NCBI GenBank assembly: GCA_945787595.1
Contig: CALZJV010000401.1
Coordinates: forward strand, 1-9,733
DNA length: 9,733 nt
Origin: an uncultured Desulfobacterales bacterium
Lineage (GTDB): Bacteria; Desulfobacterota; Desulfobacteria; Desulfobacterales; JAFDCJ01
Direction: 5' to 3'
Shown: one piece after another, positions 7,138 through 9,733 of the stretch
Position numbering within the stretch: position 1 is the stretch's first letter
Layout of the letters: each line of letters begins with the position of its first letter
The notes under the pieces: model-generated
What the model was told of the DNA's origin: nothing
Database searches by the model: none
The model's input: only the letters and a program-made list of their open reading frames with translations
Program-made: the position numbers and the translations under genes

Positions 7138-7207
7138 TGGTAGGGGAGCCGGGATTCGAACCCTATCCTGCTGGTTTGGAGCCAGTTTGGTGGCCACAAC
7201 CTCCGGT
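7138..7207 (-). tRNA. tRNA-Trp(CCA)-like gene with shrunken D-arm
   Basis: The last tRNA of the array, 70 nt. It has an encoded CCA (7138-7140), A73, an intact TTCGAAT T-loop, and the anticodon loop CTCCAAA giving anticodon CCA with T33. Only 14 nt separate acceptor and anticodon stems (19 is usual): a 3-bp TTG/CAA D-stem with a 7-nt loop at most. The acceptor stem ACCGGAG/CTCCCCT pairs at five of seven positions, and the first pair of the anticodon stem is A-C. A73 differs from the G73 usual for bacterial tRNA-Trp. It could be a pseudogene or a non-decoding tRNA-like RNA. Confidence 0.6.
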
Positions 7208-7250
7208 GCATATTTTACTTTCTTGCCTTCACCTGTAACATTTTAATCAG

Positions 7251-7326
7251 TGGTCGGAGAGGAGGGACTCGAACCCCCAGCTACGTGGTCCCAGGCCACG
7301 CCGTCTCCCAATTGACTTACTCTCCG
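7251..7326 (-). tRNA. tRNA-Pro(TGG) with C33
   Basis: A 76-nt cloverleaf with a perfect acceptor stem CGGAGAG/CTCTCCG and encoded CCA. The C1-G72 pair and A73 are the usual proline identity elements. The anticodon stem is CGTGG/CCACG with loop CCTGGGA, giving anticodon TGG but C rather than T at position 33. The D-stem keeps three pairs (GTC/GAC) and has A10 opposite G25 where G10-C25 is normal. G18G19, A14 and A21 are present, and A15/T48 form a permitted Levitt pair. Folding is convincing; decoding is uncertain because of C33. Confidence 0.82.
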
Positions 7327-7365
7327 ATTTTGTCCGGCAGCATAGACCATGCTCCCAGACCCATA

Positions 7366-7443
7366 TGGGGTGTCGGAGGGGATTCGAACCCCCAACTACC
7401 CGGGCCACATCCGGGCGCTCTCCCAATTGAGTCTACCGACACC
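7366..7443 (-). tRNA. tRNA-His(GTG) with a bulged D-stem
   Basis: The acceptor GTGTCGG/CCGACAC is fully paired, the discriminator is C73, and an encoded G lies at -1 (7443), the histidine hallmark. CCA is encoded at 7366-7368. The anticodon stem is CCCGG/CCGGG with loop ATGTGGC, anticodon GTG and T33. The D-stem reads GACTC against GAGC, with one extra A relative to the standard GCTC. The T-arm GGGGG/CCCCT with TTCGAAT is normal. Confidence 0.88.
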
Positions 7444-7474
7444 ATCTCATCGAAATGGTCTGCTTTATTCATCC

Positions 7475-7550
7475 TGGCTGTGAGGGCCGGATTCGAACCG
7501 GCGATTTCCTGATTAACGGTCAGGCGCCATGCCAGCTTGGATACCTCACA
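7475..7550 (-). tRNA. tRNA-Asn(GTT) with C33
   Basis: The acceptor TGTGAGG/CCTCACA is fully paired, with T1-A72 and G73 as in bacterial tRNA-Asn and CCA at 7475-7477. The anticodon stem is CCTGA/TCAGG with loop CCGTTAA, giving GTT but C at position 33 in place of the near-universal T. The D-stem has T10 opposite C25 and three good pairs; A14, G15-C48, G18G19 and A21 are kept. It is the first tRNA after the HNH gene, 88 nt downstream of its stop. Confidence 0.85.
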
Positions 7551-7638
7551 GCAAATTGCCCTCTACAGCATTGCCCCAGCCCGCTGCCGGCAATTTATTA
7601 CACCCGGCTGCTTGATACTTTTGAGCAAACTTTCGGCT

Positions 7639-8145
7639 TTAATAGATGCCCTCTTCTACAAGCAGGTCATAAACGCCGATACTGTCGAGATGCTTCTTGA
7701 TGAACTCCATTACGGTCGGTTGATATGGCGTAAAGTTTCTCCTTTTATAAAACATCTTCGCCTCCCTCAACGTCCTGTCACCTTTCCTGTTATTACAGCT
7801 CAGGCATGAAGTTACAGTGTTTTCAAAGGTGTTCTTACCTCCTTTTGACTGAGGAAAAACATGGTCAATGTTAAGATTGTTTTCAGTCCCGCAGTAAACA
7901 CACTTGAAGTCATCCCGAACCATTACATTTTTTTTGGACCATGTTACAGCCTTCCTGTAAATCCGCCTTACCAGATAAACCAGACGAAGAATCAGCGGCA
8001 CAGCAATATCTTTAGTGACGGTTCTTACGATTCTTTCGGAGTACTTCTCCACAGTCACCTTTCCTTTGGCAATCAGCCTCAAAGCCCTTCGCACAGAGAT
8101 GCTGTTAATGTAAGAATAGTCCTGGTTTAAAAGTATTACTTTCAT
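7639..8145 (-). CDS. HNH endonuclease lodged inside the tRNA array
   Basis: A 168-residue protein with a C-terminal HNH nuclease domain that cuts nucleic acid using a divalent metal. Visible: CVYC (82-85), NIDHVFPQSKGG (92-103, with Asp94-His95 as core), CLSC (114-117) and NNRKGD (118-123). The two CxxC pairs form the usual structural zinc site. The N-terminal part (VILLNQDYSYINSISVRRAL...AKGKV) matches the common free-standing HNH proteins of about 165-200 residues. It lies between the CAT tRNA and the tRNA-Asn on the same strand. Its ATG is 23 nt after the CAT tRNA's CCA, so it is probably co-transcribed and freed by tRNA processing. The ribosome site is weak (GGGG about 10 nt upstream). 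The target is unknown: DNA homing into the array or another nuclease role are both possible. Confidence 0.88.
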   Translation of the reverse strand: MKVILLNQDYSYINSISVRRALRLIAKGKVTVEKYSERIVRTVTKDIAVPLILRLVYLVRRIYRKAVTWSKKNVMVRDDFKCVYCGTENNLNIDHVFPQSKGGKNTFENTVTSCLSCNNRKGDRTLREAKMFYKRRNFTPYQPTVMEFIKKHLDSIGVYDLLVEEGIY

Positions 8146-8168
8146 AACTATATCGCCCCACTATATTC

Positions 8169-8246
8169 TGGTACCCCTGGGAAGATTCGAACTTCCGCAT
8201 AATACCGGTTATGAGCCGGCTGCTCTGCCAGTTAAGCTACGGGTCC
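8169..8246 (-). tRNA. tRNA with CAT anticodon (elongator Met or Ile2), mispaired acceptor stem
   Basis: The D-arm (TAGCTTAACTGGCAGAGC), the anticodon arm GCCGG-CTCATAA-CCGGT, the T-arm GGAAG-TTCGAAT-CTTCC and an encoded ACCA are all clear. The lack of GGG/CCC anticodon-stem pairs argues against an initiator. GGACCCG at the 5' end pairs poorly with CAGGGGT at the 3' end (four of seven including one G-T). Starting two bases later pairs ACCC with GGGT but pushes T8/A9 out of place. The variable loop is ATTATGC, two nt longer than usual. The 5' half recalls tRNA-Ile2 (GGACC...). It is the first tRNA in transcription order. Confidence 0.75.
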
Positions 8247-8373
8247 ATTTCTTTTCACATTATTTCGTCCATGCTTATTCCAAGCGATATCCTGATTTTT
8301 CTGTAGCAATCAAGCTGGACAAAAAGCCGGAAATCGGACACTTAGATGCCTTCCTGTGAATATGAAAATTTTC
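8247..8373. other. Leader region before the CAT tRNA
   Basis: No gene seen. On the minus strand it lies between the terminator at 8374-8416 and the first tRNA. No strong promoter is evident, so the array may depend on readthrough from upstream. Confidence 0.4.
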
Positions 8374-8416
8374 AAAAAAAACCCTCGCAGCATGCCTCGG
8401 GCAACCGAAAGGGTTT
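8374..8416 (-). terminator. Intrinsic terminator of small unit B (possible attenuator of the tRNA array)
   Basis: On the minus strand a 7-bp stem AAACCCT/AGGGTTT (8410-8416 with 8379-8385) encloses a second stem TCGG/CCGA and the sequence CATGCTG. It runs into eight consecutive T (8381-8374). Placed before the tRNA array, it could end a short RNA or attenuate array transcription. Confidence 0.7.
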
Positions 8417-8463
8417 ATAAAGTGCATCCTGAACGTATGGGTCAGAACATATGCTCCTCCGTT
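8374..8463 (-). ncRNA. Candidate small RNA or minigene unit B (about 90 nt)
   Basis: The predicted transcript starts about 7 nt after a perfect TATAAT (8475-8470) and ends at the T8 terminator. Within it a strong GGAGG (8460-8456) precedes ATG-TTC-TGA (8450-8442), a two-codon ORF, followed by a small hairpin TTCTGA/TCAGGA. A longer frame (8275-8484) crosses the terminator and has no ribosome site, so it is not called. It resembles unit A at 8629-8712 in layout and in the CATGCTG of the terminator. Function unknown. Confidence 0.4.
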
Positions 8464-8469
8464 TTTAAA

Positions 8470-8500
8470 ATTATAGCCGAGCAATTGAATCCGGTATCAA
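8470..8500 (-). promoter_or_regulatory. Promoter candidate for unit B
   Basis: Perfect -10 TATAAT at 8475-8470. The best -35 is TTGATA at 8500-8495, with a long 19-nt spacer. It faces the terminator at 8416-8374. Confidence 0.45.
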
Positions 8501-8628
8501 ACAATGAGGACATACTTCCGCGCAAAGTATTACCGCCCGGGTAGTACCGTAGTTTTCTTATGAGTATATGTTGTTTAGATTCAAGGACTTTCATATTACT
8601 ACTCTTCCGATGCTGCTGTCTGGAAATT

Positions 8629-8662
8629 AAAAACCCCTTTCAGCATGACTGCCAAAAGGGGT
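8629..8662 (-). terminator. Intrinsic terminator downstream of rtcB / unit A
   Basis: On the minus strand ACCCCTTT (8662-8655) pairs with AAAGGGGT (8640-8633), with a 14-nt loop containing CATGCTG, and is followed by five T (8633-8629). AGCATGA just upstream (8677-8671) could pair with TCATGCT in the loop (8648-8642), giving an alternative fold. Confidence 0.72.
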
Positions 8663-8712
8663 CGTTAAAATCATGCTAAAATAAAGTATCAGGTCATGAC
8701 CCCTCCAGGCGC
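8629..8712 (-). ncRNA. Candidate small RNA or minigene unit A
   Basis: A TATAAT at 8724-8719 is followed by GGAGG (8706-8702) and ATG-ACC-TGA (8697-8689), then the terminator at 8662-8629. The ATG overlaps the TGA (8696-8694) of the small frame at 8694-8825 in an ATGA arrangement, so it could also be reached by translational coupling on a longer RNA. The order -10, GGAGG, two-codon ORF, CATGCTG terminator repeats that of unit B, suggesting an old duplication. The -35 of this inner promoter is poor. Confidence 0.35.
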
Positions 8713-8825
8713 AATTCAATTATATCAGTCCCTCGTAGGGCACTATAAAACGGGCCTGAGAGAAAACCGTATGACCGGCCTAAACACTCTTGTTTGTTGG
8801 TATGTTGTAAATTATTTAAACACAT
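8694..8825 (-). CDS. Possible 43-residue small protein downstream of rtcB
   Basis: The ATG at 8825 lies about 25 nt after the predicted start point of the strong promoter at 8857-8885, and the frame runs to TGA at 8694-8696. The peptide (MCLNNLQHTNKQECLGRSYG... ending ELRLEGS) has no recognised motif, signal or membrane segment, and there is only a weak purine stretch as ribosome site. A longer in-frame version reaching 8927 would start before the promoter and is less likely. It may equally be a non-coding leader. Confidence 0.25.
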   Translation of the reverse strand: MCLNNLQHTNKQECLGRSYGFLSGPFYSALRGTDIIELRLEGS

Positions 8826-8856
8826 AATGATAAATTCTTTCGTAGTATTTTGCGCG

Positions 8857-8885
8857 ATTATAAACTGACTTCTATGCAAAGTCAA
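8857..8885 (-). promoter_or_regulatory. Strong sigma-70-type promoter just after rtcB
   Basis: TTGACT (8885-8880), exactly 17 nt, TATAAT (8862-8857) on the minus strand: 11 of 12 consensus bases with ideal spacing. It is about 60 nt beyond the rtcB stop and drives a transcript of about 220 nt to the terminator at 8629-8662. Confidence 0.7.
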
Positions 8886-8926
8886 TATACAATTTTTAGC
8901 ATTTTCATTTAAAATCGCCTGAAACA

Positions 8927-8971
8927 CCCAGGGGTCTAAATTTCCTAACCCTTTACAACTCCCAGGGGTCT
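8927..8971 (+). repeat. Direct repeat CCCAGGGGTCT at the rtcB 3' end
   Basis: The 11-mer CCCAGGGGTCT occurs at 8927-8937 and 8961-8971, 34 nt apart. One copy is inside the last rtcB codons and one is just past the stop. Nine of its bases (CCCAGGGGT) also appear, on the other strand, in the 3' acceptor region of the CAT tRNA (8172-8180). Confidence 0.55.
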
Positions 8972-9733
8972 CAACTTAACAATCGGTTGGATCAGATCCT
9001 GCTCGGCTTCAATGACTGCATCGATGTTCTTATAGGCCTGGGGCGCTTCACTAAGATCGTACATCCCTTTTGTTTTACCCCGCTTTACTTTACTCCAACG
9101 GTCATACACGATTCCATCCATGGCCTTATCGCATTCTTCAGGTGTTAATGTTCGTGTTGCCTGCATTCTTCCCATTACACGCCCTGCACCGTGAGAACAT
9201 GACATAAAGGATTCGATATTTCCGAGACCCTTAACAATATAGGAAGACGTTCCCATTGATCCCGGAATTATGCCGGTTTCATCCTGTTTAGCTGAGGTGG
9301 CACCCTTCCTGTGAACCCATACATCTTTATCAAAATGAGATTCCAGCGCCGCATAATTATGATGGATATTTACCTGGTCCCCGAATTCAGCCTCTTCATA
9401 TACGGATTGAAATGCAGCTATAAAGCTCTCCATGATGATTCGTCTGTTTTCTTTGGCATAATCAAGCGCAAAATTCATATCTTTTATATAGTCCTGGCCT
9501 TCCTGTGTATTCACCGGTAAAAAAGCCAAATCTTTGTTTGGAATGTTTGAATGCCACTTGCGGTTTAATTCAAGAGCCCGCCCATTATAAAATCTGGCAA
9601 TCACATTCCCCAGGTGCCGGGATCCGGAATGGATCATCAGCCACACATGATTATCATCTCCGGCCTGGATTTCGATAAAATGATTTCCTCCGCCAAGCGT
9701 TCCAAGATTTCTGCAGGCAAGGTCCCGAACATG
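8945..9733 (-). CDS. rtcB: RtcB-type RNA-splicing/tRNA ligase (N-terminus outside window)
   Basis: Joins RNA ends bearing 2',3'-cyclic phosphate or 3'-phosphate to 5'-OH, using GTP and Mn2+; in bacteria it repairs cleaved tRNA or rRNA. The last 262 codons are present and the frame is open to the right edge. Seen in order: RNLGTLGGGNHFIEIQAG (metal and GMP site), VWLMIHSGSRHLGN, VNIHHNYAALE, WVHRKGATSAKQDETGIIPGSMGTSSYIVKG, SCSHGAGRVMGR (with the histidine that becomes guanylylated) and the typical C-terminal Lys-Gly. All these core residues are intact, so the ligase is probably active. An internal GTG at 9644-9646 is not the start. It is followed by small promoter-terminator units and then a divergent tRNA array on the same strand, giving RNA-repair context. 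Confidence 0.95.
   Translation of the reverse strand, partial: HVRDLACRNLGTLGGGNHFIEIQAGDDNHVWLMIHSGSRHLGNVIARFYNGRALELNRKWHSNIPNKDLAFLPVNTQEGQDYIKDMNFALDYAKENRRIIMESFIAAFQSVYEEAEFGDQVNIHHNYAALESHFDKDVWVHRKGATSAKQDETGIIPGSMGTSSYIVKGLGNIESFMSCSHGAGRVMGRMQATRTLTPEECDKAMDGIVYDRWSKVKRGKTKGMYDLSEAPQAYKNIDAVIEAEQDLIQPIVKLRPLGVVKG

Noticed and set aside
7138..7250. Selenocysteine tRNA reading of the Trp-like gene
   Set aside because: Anticodon is CCA, not TCA, and there is no long variable arm or 8-bp acceptor stem.
7570..7594. Stem ATTGCC/GGCAAT between the HNH gene and tRNA-Asn
   Set aside because: The T-rich side is on the plus strand where no gene is read; on the minus strand it lacks a U-tract.
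7138..8246. CRISPR-like array because of regularly spaced similar blocks
   Set aside because: The similar blocks are tRNA T-arms and D-arms; spacers are unequal and the blocks fold as tRNAs.
8275..8484. 69-codon minus-strand frame
   Set aside because: TTG start overlapping a -10 box, no ribosome site, and it crosses a strong terminator.

Overview
The window looks like accessory chromosome of an anaerobic Desulfobacterota-type (former Deltaproteobacteria) bacterium. This is an inference from a flavoredoxin-like protein, moderate base composition, and intergenic repeat families (GGAATGC heptads, a doubled 15-bp TCCGCC/GGCGGA palindrome, TTCGAC...GTCGAA hairpins) of a kind I associate with that group. 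No rRNA or other decisive taxonomic marker is present.

Left part (1-5409) is small-molecule metabolism. A leftward periplasmic solute-binding protein of the PotD type, cut by the window edge, stands back to back with a rightward class III PLP aminotransferase. The 450-bp gap between them holds an inverted repeat, a candidate promoter and a foldable three-helix leader. After a repeat-rich spacer come a KynB-like metal-dependent cyclase/hydrolase whose terminator lies inside its own 3' coding end, a small leftward lipoprotein, and a flavin-reductase-family protein. Uptake of an amine or amino compound followed by transamination is a reasonable reading, but no substrate can be read from the sequence.

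Middle part (5728-6776) is an exported protein with a VWA domain and an OmpA-like peptidoglycan-binding domain. The last part of the OmpA domain is out of frame, with roughly 45 nt apparently missing.

Right part (7138-9733) is the unusual one. Everything is on the minus strand. In transcription order it contains the 3' two-thirds of rtcB (RNA ligase), two small promoter-terminator units that each carry a strong Shine-Dalgarno and a two-codon ORF (ATG-NNN-TGA), a tRNA with a CAT anticodon, an HNH endonuclease gene starting 23 nt after that tRNA's CCA end, and four more tRNA genes reading as Asn(GTT), His(GTG), Pro(TGG) and a Trp(CCA)-like one. All five encode CCA and keep a TTCGA T-loop, but each departs from the bacterial cloverleaf: C33 instead of T33 (Asn, Pro), a bulged D-stem (His), a shrunken D-arm (Trp-like), or a poorly paired acceptor stem with a lengthened variable loop (CAT). 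A divergent tRNA array beside an RNA-repair ligase and an HNH nuclease suggests an RNA-repair, tRNA-replacement or decoy island. That function is inference.
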